NCBI RefSeq assembly: GCF_001280065.1 | Contig: NZ_LGEA01000100.1 | Coordinates: forward strand, 1 to 64,000 | Direction: 5' to 3' | Length of the DNA stretch: 64,000 nt | Origin: Streptomyces sp. NRRL B-1140 | GTDB lineage: Bacteria > Actinomycetota > Actinomycetes > Streptomycetales > Streptomycetaceae | Part shown: positions 15,690 through 24,530 of the stretch, piece by piece | Layout of the letters: each line of letters begins with the position of its first letter | Numbering within the stretch: position 1 is the stretch's first letter | Notes under the pieces: model-generated | Told to the model about the DNA's origin: nothing | The model's input: the letters and a program-made list of their open reading frames with translations, nothing else | Databases searched by the model: none | Program-made: the position numbers and the translations under genes

Positions 15690-18600
15690 TCACTCGACGA
15701 CGTGACGCCCCTCCTGGCGCGCGGTGCACGAGGCCCGGAACGCGCAGTGGGTGCAGTGCTGCCCGGCGGTCGGCGTGAAGCGTTCGTCGAGGACCTTGCC
15801 GGCGGCGGTGGCGAGCAGATCGCCGACCCACTCCCCCTCCAGCGGCTCCTGGGCCTGCACCTTGGGCAGGCTCTCGCCGCCGTCGCGTTTGGCCGCCCCC
15901 TGCCGGAGGTGGACGAGTTCGGCGCCGCCCGGTTCGGGACGCACGCCGTCGAAGGCCTCGTCGAGGGCACCCTCGCGGACGGCCAGCTGGTAGACGGCGA
16001 GCTGCGGGTGGCGTTCCACCTCCTTGGAACTGGGCGCCTGCTTGCCGGTCTTGAAGTCGACCACATAGGCGCGGCCGTCGCCGTCCGCCTCGACCCGGTC
16101 CATCTGGCCCCGGATGCGCACCTGGTAGTCGCCCGCTTCGAGGGTGACGTCGAAGTCGTGTTCGCTGGCCACGGGGGTGCGGCCGGTGCGGTTCATGACG
16201 TGCCACTGCAGGAACCGTTCGAGCGCCACGCGCGCGTTGTCCTTCTCCTGGGCCGACTTCCAGGGCGCGTCGAAGGCCAGCGCGTTCCACACGGAGTCGA
16301 GACGTTCCATCAGGACGCCGAGATCGGCCGGGGTGTGCCCGGAGGCGACCTCGTCGGCGAGGACGTGCACCACGTTGCCGAAGCCCTGTGCGGCCGTCGC
16401 GGGGGCGTCGGCTTTCACCTCGCGGCCCAGGAACCACTGCAGGGCGCAGGTGTTGGCCAGCTGGTCGAGCGCGCTGCCGGAGAGCACGACGGGCTGGTCG
16501 CGGTCGCGCAGCGGCACCTTGGACCGGGTCTGCTCGAACATGCCCCACCAGCGGTAGGGGTGCGCGGACGGCACCAGGGGGCGGCCGTCCTCGTCGGCGA
16601 GGGCGGCCAGCCGGGCCAGGCGGTGGGCGGCGGCCTCCCGGAGTGCGTCGGAGACGCGCGGGTCGACCGTGGTGGCGCGCAGTTCGGCGACGAGTGCGGC
16701 GACGGACAGCGGGCGACGGGGGCGGCCCGAGACGTCCTTGGGTTCGACGCCGAGTTCGGTCAGAAAGCGGGAGGGCTGGTCGCCGTCGTCGGCGGGGGCC
16801 TTGACCGCGGTGACGACGAGGCGCTCCCGCGCGCGCGTGGCGGCCACGTAGAACAGGCGGCGCTCCTCGGCCAGCAGGGCGCCGGGGGTGAGGGGTTCGG
16901 CGAGGCCGTCGCGGCCGATGCGGTCGGCTTCCAGGAGGGAGCCGCGGCGGCGAAGGTCGGGCCACAGGCCCTCCTGGACGCCCGCTACGACCACGAGAGG
17001 CCACTGGAGGCCTTTGGAGCGGTGCGCGGTCATCAGGCGCACGGCGTCGGGGCGTACGGCACGCCGCGCGAGGGTGTCGGCGGCGATGTCCTCGGCGTCG
17101 ATCTCCGCCAGGAAGTTCAGGGCGCCCCGGCCGCCGGTGCGCTCCTCGGCGCGGGCGGCGGTCGCGAACAGGGCACACACGGCGTCCAGGTCGCGGTCGG
17201 CGTTGCGTCCGGCGGCGCCGCCCCGGCGGGCGGCCCGTTCCAGCCGGGCGGGCCACGGTGTGCCGTCCCACAGGTCCCACAGCGCCTCCTCGGCCGTGCC
17301 GCCGCCGGCCAGACGCTCGCGGGCCTTGCGCAGCAGCGCGCCGAGGCGCTGGGCGCCGCGCGCGTACGTGGGGTCGTGCACGGCGAGTCGCTCCGGCTCG
17401 GCGAGGGCCCGTGCGAGCAGCGCGTCGGAGGGCGGAGGCAGCGGATTGCCGGCGGCGCGCTCCTCGTCGCGCAGGGCGCGGCCGAGGCGACGCAGGTCGG
17501 CGGCGTCCATGCTCGCGAGGGGGGAGGTCAGGAGGGTGAGGGCGGTTTCGGTGTCGAGCCAGCAGGCGGTCGGCCCCGCGTCGGGGGCGCCCTGGGCCGC
17601 CGTTTCCCTGTCGGGGGCCCCGGCGGCTTTCGCCGCCTCCGCGTCGGGGGCGCCCTCGGGTGCCCTGTACCCGTCCAGCTCGGTGGCTTCCGCCGGCTCC
17701 GCCTCGGCAGCGCCGTCGGACGCCGTGTCCCTCTCAGCGGCCCCGGCGGCTTCCGCCGTGGCCACCGCCCGCAGTGCCGTCAGCAGCGGTGCCACCGCCG
17801 GTTCGTGCCGCAGGGGCAGATCGTCGCCGTCGACGTCCACGGGAACGCCCGCCGCCGAGAGGGCTCGGCGGAGCGTCGGGATGGTGCGGGAACCGGCGCG
17901 CACCAGGACGGCCATGTCCCGCCACGGGACGCCGTCCTCCAGGTGTGCCCTGCGGAGGATGTCGGCGATGTTGTCCAGCTCCGTCCCGGATGTCGGGTAG
18001 GTGTACACCTCGACGCGGCCGCCGTCGCGTACCGGGGCGAGTTCGCGATGGGCGCGGACCTTCTCGGCGGGCAGGCGGGTCAGGGGCATGCGCTGGGTGA
18101 GGAGCCGGGTGGCGGCCAGCAGGCCGGCACCGGAGCGGCGGGACGTCCGCAGCACCGAGACGGGGGCCGGACGGCCGTCCGCGCGCGGGAAGGCGTGCGG
18201 GAAGTCCAGGATGCCGTTCACGTCGGCGCCGCGGAACGCGTAGATCGACTGGTCGGGGTCGCCGAAGGCCACGAGCGTGCGGCCGCCGCCGGCGAGGGCG
18301 TCCAGCAGCCGCACCTGGGCGGGATCCGTGTCCTGGTACTCGTCGACGTAGACGGCGTCGTACCGGGCGGCGAGCCACTCGGCGGCTTCGGGGCGGCGGG
18401 CGAGGAGCACCGCACGGTGGACGAGTTCCGCGTAGTCGATCACGCCTTGCAGGTCGAGCACGTCGAGGTACTCGGCGAGGAAGGCGGCCGCGGCGCGCCA
18501 GTCGGGCCGTCCCGTGCGGCGGGCGAAGGCGTCCAGGGCGTCGGGGCCGAGGCCCAGCTCACGGCTGCGGGCGAGGACCGCGCGGACCTCGTCGGCGAAA

Positions 18601-19046
18601 CCGCGGGTGGTCAGGCAGGCGCGCAGCTCGTCCGGCCAGCGCACGTGCGCGAGCCCGAGCCGTTCCAGACCGGCCTGGCCCGCGAGCAGCTCCCGCACGG
18701 AGACGTCCTGCTCGGGGCCGGACAGCAGGCGCAGCGGCTCGACGAAGAGGTCGCTGTCTTGCTGGGCACGGACCAGGGCGTAGCAGAACGAGTGGAAGGT
18801 GGTCGCCCGGGGGGCGCGGGCTGCGCCGGTTCGCAGGGCCATGCGGTCGCGCAGTTCGACGGCCGCCCGGCGGCTGAACGTCAGCACCAGGACGCGCTCG
18901 GGGTCCCCTCCCCGGGCGACGCGCTCGGCCACGGACTCGACCAGGGTGGTGGTCTTGCCGGTGCCCGGACCCGCGAGGACGAGCAGCGGACCGGATGTGT
19001 GATCAACCACGGCACGCTGCGAGGCGTCCAGGAGAGGGGGATCCAT
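15690..19046 (-). CDS. adnA: AdnA-like helicase-nuclease subunit
   Basis: 1118 residues from ATG 19044-19046 (MDPPLLDASQRAVVDH). Walker A AGPGTGKT (about 25-32), Walker B VYVDEYQD, AFGDPDQSIYAFRG and GLQWPLVVVAG define the motor. The C-terminal nuclease has YVVDFKTGK (about 993). A distant Cys in NTCALQWF with CTHCAFRASC (about 1093-1102) could hold a 4Fe-4S cluster as in AddB-type nucleases. AdnA partners the adjacent AdnB in double-strand break resection. An Ala/Glu-rich insert (about 432-495) interrupts the motor. In-frame starts at 19067 (GTG) and 19184 (ATG) are possible; I chose the ATG where helicase homology begins, without a convincing ribosome-binding site. Confidence 0.88.
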   Translation of the reverse strand: MDPPLLDASQRAVVDHTSGPLLVLAGPGTGKTTTLVESVAERVARGGDPERVLVLTFSRRAAVELRDRMALRTGAARAPRATTFHSFCYALVRAQQDSDLFVEPLRLLSGPEQDVSVRELLAGQAGLERLGLAHVRWPDELRACLTTRGFADEVRAVLARSRELGLGPDALDAFARRTGRPDWRAAAAFLAEYLDVLDLQGVIDYAELVHRAVLLARRPEAAEWLAARYDAVYVDEYQDTDPAQVRLLDALAGGGRTLVAFGDPDQSIYAFRGADVNGILDFPHAFPRADGRPAPVSVLRTSRRSGAGLLAATRLLTQRMPLTRLPAEKVRAHRELAPVRDGGRVEVYTYPTSGTELDNIADILRRAHLEDGVPWRDMAVLVRAGSRTIPTLRRALSAAGVPVDVDGDDLPLRHEPAVAPLLTALRAVATAEAAGAAERDTASDGAAEAEPAEATELDGYRAPEGAPDAEAAKAAGAPDRETAAQGAPDAGPTACWLDTETALTLLTSPLASMDAADLRRLGRALRDEERAAGNPLPPPSDALLARALAEPERLAVHDPTYARGAQRLGALLRKARERLAGGGTAEEALWDLWDGTPWPARLERAARRGGAAGRNADRDLDAVCALFATAARAEERTGGRGALNFLAEIDAEDIAADTLARRAVRPDAVRLMTAHRSKGLQWPLVVVAGVQEGLWPDLRRRGSLLEADRIGRDGLAEPLTPGALLAEERRLFYVAATRARERLVVTAVKAPADDGDQPSRFLTELGVEPKDVSGRPRRPLSVAALVAELRATTVDPRVSDALREAAAHRLARLAALADEDGRPLVPSAHPYRWWGMFEQTRSKVPLRDRDQPVVLSGSALDQLANTCALQWFLGREVKADAPATAAQGFGNVVHVLADEVASGHTPADLGVLMERLDSVWNALAFDAPWKSAQEKDNARVALERFLQWHVMNRTGRTPVASEHDFDVTLEAGDYQVRIRGQMDRVEADGDGRAYVVDFKTGKQAPSSKEVERHPQLAVYQLAVREGALDEAFDGVRPEPGGAELVHLRQGAAKRDGGESLPKVQAQEPLEGEWVGDLLATAAGKVLDERFTPTAGQHCTHCAFRASCTARQEGRHVVE

Positions 19047-19184
19047 GCGGGCAGGAGGGGTACGCACCAGTCGGTAAACGCCACGACTCCCCCGACGCAC
19101 CCGGGGGTGCGACAGGCCGCTGGCGGAGGAAGAGGAGCTCACGTGGTTCGCCGGTTCTGGTGGAAGTGCTGGGTGGCGGGCCAC

Positions 19185-19408
19185 CGCGCGTGGCGGGCGG
19201 TGACCGCGGGGTGACGGGGGTACGCGCAGCCGACGCTACGCCGACGGGTCGGCCGGAAGCAGGGCTTCCCCTTTTTCCCGCCGCCCCCGCGCGGCACTCG
19301 CGGCGCTCGTGCCCCTCCTCTCACGAACGTACGTCATGCCCGCACTGTGCCCCGATTCCCCCGTACGGATCACAGGTCACACGGGCGGCTGTCCGATGGC
19401 GGAAGCTG
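19185..19408. other. 224-bp gap between adnA region and ATL gene
   Basis: No convincing gene. A 33-codon minus-strand frame (19236-19337, MTYVRERRGTSAAS) has CACAGT 6 nt before its ATG, but without recognisable homology I do not call it. Should contain the adnA promoter; none is obvious. Confidence 0.4.
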
Positions 19409-19801
19409 TCAGGTGTGGCCCTCCGCGCGATCACCGCCGTCCCACCGCGCCCGTCTCATGTCGATGCGCGGCAGGTGGCCCTCGGCGGCGCGGCTCGCCT
19501 CCTTCAGGGGTGTGCCCTCCGCCCGGTAGTGGCCGAGCGCCCGTTGTTCGTGCCCCGGCAGCAGGACGCCGTCCGCGCGGACGACACGCCACCACGGAGC
19601 GGCTCCGCCGTAGAGCGCCATCACACGGCCGACCTGGCGCGGGCCGCCCTGCTCCAGCCACTCGGCGACGTCCCCGTAGGTCATGACGCGTCCCGGCGGG
19701 ATCAGATCGGCGACGTCGAGGACCCGCTCGGCATACTCGGGCAGCGCCTGCGCGAGCTCGTCCTCGTACCGGCCCCCCGCAGGGCTCCTCTGCTCACTCA
19801 T
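19409..19801 (-). CDS. Alkyltransferase-like (ATL) protein
   Basis: 130 residues. Related to the DNA-binding domain of O6-alkylguanine-DNA alkyltransferase: IPPGRVMTYGDVAEWL (DNA-contacting helices with the Arg finger) and GGAAPWWRVVRADG. The methyl-accepting PCHR cysteine is replaced by Trp (PWWR), as in ATL proteins, which flag alkylated bases for nucleotide excision repair and cannot transfer the methyl group. The ATG at 19799-19801 has AGGA about 9 nt upstream; the longer frame upstream is low-complexity. A syntenic MGMT-like gene, recalled as Rv3204, lies near adnAB in mycobacteria. Confidence 0.88.
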   Translation of the reverse strand: MSEQRSPAGGRYEDELAQALPEYAERVLDVADLIPPGRVMTYGDVAEWLEQGGPRQVGRVMALYGGAAPWWRVVRADGVLLPGHEQRALGHYRAEGTPLKEASRAAEGHLPRIDMRRARWDGGDRAEGHT

Positions 19802-19986
19802 CCGACCCATCCTGCCCCACCCCACCGACAGCGGCCGGGCGCGCTCCGGAGCGTTTCCCGCACGAGGCGGGGACGCATCGGGCAGACTGTCCGCCCCCGC
19901 ATGTGCACCCTGATTGCCCCATGTGCCGGTGCGGCATGCCACCATCATGCGGGCGGTGACCGGTGATACGAGACCAAGAAGAGACG

Positions 19987-22719
19987 ATGAAGCAGCAGGG
20001 TGCGCACCCCGAGGACACGGAGGGCATCTCTGACGCTTCGTCGCGCCCTGGCACTCCGGACGAGGGCCCGAAGAGGGCGGCGAAGAAGACCCGCGCGGCC
20101 GCCGAGGAGCCGGACTTCGCGCACATCGACGAGGTGGAGGGCGACGAACCGCTGCTCCCCGCGCGCGTGCACCGCCCGTCCGACCTGATGCGTCTGCTGG
20201 TGGGCGTGCTCGCCGTCGCGGTCCTGATCGGGATCGCCGCGTTCGCGCACGGCACCACCTCGGGCCTCGAACAGGACATCAACAAGGGCACCGGGCAGGC
20301 ACCCGATCTGCTCATCAAGATCGCGGGGCTGGCCTCCAGCATCGCCATCCTGCTGGTGCCGGTCGCCTTCGCCATCGAGCGGCTGATCAAACGGGACGGG
20401 CTCCGCATCGCCGACGGCGTCCTCGCGGCGGTCCTCGCACACGGCGTGACCCTCGCCACGGACCTGTGGGTCGCCCGGGCCGCACCCGACTCCATCCAGG
20501 AGGCGCTCACCCAGCCCTCCCCCGGAGACGTCCACGCGCTGACCGACCCCGTGCACGGATACCTGGCCCCGGTCATCGCCTATATGACGGCCGTCGGCAT
20601 GTCCCGCAGACCGAGATGGCGCGCGGTGCTGTGGGTCGTGCTGCTCCTCGACGCCTTCTCGATGCTCGTCACCGGCTACACGACCCCGTTCTCGATCATC
20701 CTGACCGTGCTGATCGGCTGGACCGTGGCCTACGGCACGCTGTACGCCGTCGGCTCGCCGAACGTCCGGCCCACGGGGCAGACCCTGATGGCCGGCCTGC
20801 GGACCGTCGGCTTCCGCCCGGTCAGCGCGTCCCGCGAGGACACCACGGACAATCCGGACACCGGGGACCGGGGGCGGCGCTACTTCGTCACCCTTGAGGA
20901 CGGGCCGCCCCTGGACGTGACGGTGGTCGACCGGGAGCAGCAGGCTCAGGGCTTCTTCTACCGTGCGTGGCGCAACCTCACTCTGCGCGGCTTCGCCACC
21001 CGCAGCAGCCTTCAGTCGCTGCGGCAGGCCCTGGAGCAGGAGGCGCTGCTGGCGTACGCGGCCATCGCGGCCGGCGCCAACGCACCCAAGCTGATCGCCA
21101 CCTCCGAGCTCGGCCCCGACGCGGTGATGCTCGTCTACGAGCACAGCGGCGCCCGCACCCTCGACTCGCTGCCGGACAAGGAGATCACCGACGACCTGCT
21201 GCGCGACACCTGGCACCAGGTGAAGGCGCTGCAGTCACGGCGCATCGCGCATCGCAGGCTGGTGGGCGACGCGATCCTGGTGGATCGTTCCGGCACGGTG
21301 ATCCTCACCGACCTGCGCGTCGGCGAGATCGCGGCCGGTGACCTGCTGCTGCGCATGGACACCTCCCAGCTGCTGGTGACGCTCGGCCTCCGGGTGGGCG
21401 CCGAGCGGGCGGTGGCCTCCGCGGTGGGCGTGCTCGGTCCTGACGCCGTGGCGGACTGTCTGCCGATGCTCCAGCCGATCGCGCTCAGCCGCTCCACGCG
21501 CGCGACGCTGCGCAGACTGGCCCGGGAGCGGGCACAGCGCGAGCGCGAAGCGGTCCTGGAGGCTTCCCGGCTGGCCAAGCAGGCCCGTCTGGAGGAGCAC
21601 GCGGACGAACAACCCGGGCCCGTCCAGGAGAAACCCGACAAGAAGGCCGTACGGGCGGAGCAGCGCGCGGAGAAGCGGGCGATCGACGAAGCCCTGGAGG
21701 AGGCGCGCGAGGAGGACCTGCTCACGCAGATCCGGCACGCGGTGCTGCGGATCAGGCCGCAGGCACCCGTCGAGCCGGCCCGGCTGGAGCGGGTGCGTCC
21801 GCGCACGCTGATCAGTTTCATCGCCGGCGCGATCGGCGCGTACTTCCTGCTGACGCAGCTCACACACATCGAGTTCGGGCCGCTCATCGCGAACGCCGAG
21901 TGGGGCTGGGTCGCCGCGGCCGTGCTGTTCTCGATGGGCAGCTACGTCGCCGCGGCCATGGCCCTGCTGGGCTTCGTACCCGAGCGGGTGCCGTTCCTGC
22001 GGACCGTGGCGGCGCAGGTCGCCGGGTCGTTCGTGAAGATCGTCGCCCCGGCGGCCGTCGGCGGTGTCGCACTGAACACGCGCTTCCTGCAGCGCGCCGG
22101 AGTGCGGCCGGGGCTCGCGGTGGCGAGTGTCGGCGCGTCGCAGTTGTTCGGGCTCGGCTGCCACATCCTGATGCTGCTGTCCTTCGGCTATCTGACCGGC
22201 ACCGAGAAGACGCCCTCGCTGTCGCCGTCCCGGACGGTCATCGCCGGCCTGCTGACGGTGGCGGTGCTCGTGCTCGTGGTGACCTCGGTGCCGTTCCTGC
22301 GGAAGTTCGTCGTCACCCGCGTGCGGTCGCTGTTCGCCGGTGTCGTGCCGCGCATGCTGGACGTGCTGCAGCGGCCGCAGAAGCTGGTCACGGGCATCGG
22401 CGGCATGCTGCTGCTGACGGCCTGCTTCGTGATGTGCCTGGACGCGTCGATCAGGGCGTTCGGCGACGAGTCCACCTCGATCAGCATCGCCAGCGTCGCC
22501 GTCGTCTTCCTCGCGGGCAACGCCCTCGGGTCCGCGGCTCCGACGCCGGGCGGTGTGGGCGCGGTCGAGGCGACCCTGACGGTCGGGCTGATCGCCGTCG
22601 GGCTCCCGAAGGAGGTGGCGGCCCCGGCGGTCCTGCTGTTCCGCCTTCTGACGCTGTGGCTGCCCGTCCTGCCGGGCTGGCTGGCCTTCAACCACCTCTC
22701 ACGCAAGCAGGCCCTCTGA
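19987..22719 (+). CDS. Kinase-like/flippase-like large membrane protein (LPG-synthase TM family)
   Basis: 910 residues. A disordered charged N-terminus (1-60) is followed by several membrane segments (about 65-260), a soluble domain (about 270-520) with a degenerate kinase-like core (AHRRLVGDAILVD near 418, ILTDLRVGE near 438), a charged coil (520-600), and a C-terminal polytopic domain (about 612-905) of the AglD/MprF-type flippase family (UPF0104). In such proteins the C-terminal part moves or flips lipids. The kinase-like lobe may regulate it or bind nucleotide; it lacks a clear HRD/DFG pair. ATG at 19987 has AGAAGAG just upstream. The lipid substrate is unknown. Confidence 0.8.
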   Translation: MKQQGAHPEDTEGISDASSRPGTPDEGPKRAAKKTRAAAEEPDFAHIDEVEGDEPLLPARVHRPSDLMRLLVGVLAVAVLIGIAAFAHGTTSGLEQDINKGTGQAPDLLIKIAGLASSIAILLVPVAFAIERLIKRDGLRIADGVLAAVLAHGVTLATDLWVARAAPDSIQEALTQPSPGDVHALTDPVHGYLAPVIAYMTAVGMSRRPRWRAVLWVVLLLDAFSMLVTGYTTPFSIILTVLIGWTVAYGTLYAVGSPNVRPTGQTLMAGLRTVGFRPVSASREDTTDNPDTGDRGRRYFVTLEDGPPLDVTVVDREQQAQGFFYRAWRNLTLRGFATRSSLQSLRQALEQEALLAYAAIAAGANAPKLIATSELGPDAVMLVYEHSGARTLDSLPDKEITDDLLRDTWHQVKALQSRRIAHRRLVGDAILVDRSGTVILTDLRVGEIAAGDLLLRMDTSQLLVTLGLRVGAERAVASAVGVLGPDAVADCLPMLQPIALSRSTRATLRRLARERAQREREAVLEASRLAKQARLEEHADEQPGPVQEKPDKKAVRAEQRAEKRAIDEALEEAREEDLLTQIRHAVLRIRPQAPVEPARLERVRPRTLISFIAGAIGAYFLLTQLTHIEFGPLIANAEWGWVAAAVLFSMGSYVAAAMALLGFVPERVPFLRTVAAQVAGSFVKIVAPAAVGGVALNTRFLQRAGVRPGLAVASVGASQLFGLGCHILMLLSFGYLTGTEKTPSLSPSRTVIAGLLTVAVLVLVVTSVPFLRKFVVTRVRSLFAGVVPRMLDVLQRPQKLVTGIGGMLLLTACFVMCLDASIRAFGDESTSISIASVAVVFLAGNALGSAAPTPGGVGAVEATLTVGLIAVGLPKEVAAPAVLLFRLLTLWLPVLPGWLAFNHLSRKQAL

Positions 22720-22851
22720 GACGACCGGGACGCCGGCGCGCCGTTCCGTACAGTGGGCCCGGCAGGCAGGCTCTGTGGTCTCAGGGAACCCTCCTACCTC
22801 GTACGGCACGCGTCCCGCGCGCCCCGTCCGGGACCGCCGCAGGATGGAACC

Positions 22852-24395
22852 ATGCCCTCCGTCCTCCGGCTGCGCGCCGCCGCCCTGACCGCCTCCGCCG
22901 TGCTGCTGTCCACTGTGCTGGCGGGCTGCGGCGACGACGCCGGGGCGAGGACGTGACGCGGCAGGAACTGAGCTGGAAGGCCTGTCCGGCACCGGACGAG
23001 GCACAGGGTGGGGGCGCCTCGCCCTCTCCTCTGCCGGACGGCGGCGAGTGGCAGTGCGCCACCATGAAGGTCCCGCTCGACTGGGGCGATCCCGACGGCG
23101 ACACGATCGGCCTTGAGCTGATCCGGGCCAGGACCACCGGCGACGACAGCGAACGCATCGGCTCGCTCATCTTCAACTTCGGTGGTCCCGGCGCCTCGGG
23201 CGTCACCACCCTGCCCGGCTTCGCAGACGGCTTCAACACCCTGCGCACCCGCTACGACCTGGTCAGCTTCGACCCCCGCGGAGTCGGCCGCAGCGACCCC
23301 GTCCTCTGCGAGAACGACCAGCAGCTCGACGCGTACTTCCAGCAGGACACCACGCCCGACGACGCCGCCGAACGCAGTCGGCTCGTGGACAACACCAAGG
23401 ATTTCAACGACGCCTGCGAGCAGAAGTCGGAGAAGATCCTTCCGCACGTGCGGACCACCGACGCGGCCCGCGACCTGGACCTGATGCGCCAAGTCCTCGG
23501 CGACGACAAGCTGCACTACTTCGGGTTCTCCTACGGCACCGAACTCGGCGGTGTCTACGCCCATCTGTTCCCCAAGCGGGTCGGCCGCGCTGTGTTCGAC
23601 GCCGTCGTAAACCCCACCCTGAAACCCGAACAGAGCTCGCTCGCGCAGGTCAAGGGCTTCCAGCTCGCGCTCGAGAACTTCGCCGAGGATTGTGTGTCGA
23701 AGACGGAGGAGTGCTCCCTCGGCGACAGCGCCCAGAACGTGACGGATCGTATCGCCGCGCTGCTGAAAGACCTCGAACGCAAGCCGATCCAAGGCGTCTT
23801 CCCGCGCGAACTGACCCAGAGCGCGGCAACGAACGGCATCGTGCAGGCGCTTTACTCAAAGGACTTGTGGGAGACCCTCACCGAGGGCTTGAAGCAGGCC
23901 TACGACGGTGACGGGAGCATCCTGATGCTGCTGTCCGACTCATTGAACGGGCGCAGTGAGAACGGCGAGTATGACAACTCGACCGCTGCCAACACCGCAA
24001 TCAGCTGTGCGGACACCAAACCGCGCTACGACACCTCCTACGTGGAGCGGAAGCTGCCCGAGTTCCGAGCCGCGTCCCCGCTGTTCGGAGAATCCTGGGC
24101 CTGGGGCATGATCGGCTGCACCGACTGGGCCGTGCCGGGCGCGGCCGACCACCCCGACGTCAGCGCTCCGGGCGCGGCGCCCATTCTGGTCGTCGGCAAC
24201 ACGGGTGACCCGGCCACACCGTACGAGGGTGCGAGAGCGATGGTGAACGCGCTGGGCAAGGGCGTCGGAGTCGAGCTCACCTACCGGGGTCAGGGCCACG
24301 GCGCCTACGACAGCAAGAACCCGTGTGTGCAGGGCGCGGTGAACGGCTATCTGCTGGACGGGAAGGTGCCGCCGGCCGGGACCGTCTGCGCCTGA
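22852..24395 (+). pseudogene. Secreted S33 tripeptidyl aminopeptidase, frameshifted after lipobox
   Basis: The 5' part (ATG 22852, AGGA 7 nt upstream) encodes a lipoprotein signal MPSVLRLRAAALTASAVLLS then TVLAGC, but the frame stops at 22954-22956. The mature enzyme is in another frame from about 22947 to 24395: NFGGPGAS oxyanion region, GFSYGTELGG nucleophile Ser, GDPATPYEGA (Asp) and GQGHGAY (His). Adding one G to the GGGG run at 22942-22945 would join the two frames exactly. The intact tandem paralogue at 24531-25997 confirms the expected architecture. Either a real 1-bp deletion inactivates export, a GTG at 22953 yields an unsecreted enzyme, or it is a sequencing error. The pair resembles SlpD/SlpE lipoprotein peptidases of S. 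lividans. Confidence 0.85.
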
Positions 24396-24433
24396 CACCG
24401 CCAGCGCTCCGGACAAACTCGCAGGTCACAGGG

Positions 24434-24442
24434 TTATCCACA
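24434..24442 (+). other. DnaA box (TTATCCACA)
   Basis: Perfect TTATCCACA in the 135-bp spacer between the two S33 peptidase genes. A single dispersed box; function unproven. Confidence 0.4.
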
Positions 24443-24530
24443 GGCTGAGACGGTCGATGCGGGATGTGCCTACCATGGCCGGACCGCCTTCCGCTGCACG
24501 AAGCGGACGGCCTGCGAGGGGGGATGGGCA

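Noticed and set aside
15702..19214. 1170-codon plus-strand frame opposite adnA
   Set aside because: Mirror frame of a GC-rich gene; translation is Gly/Val/Arg-rich with no domain, while the minus strand encodes a full helicase-nuclease.
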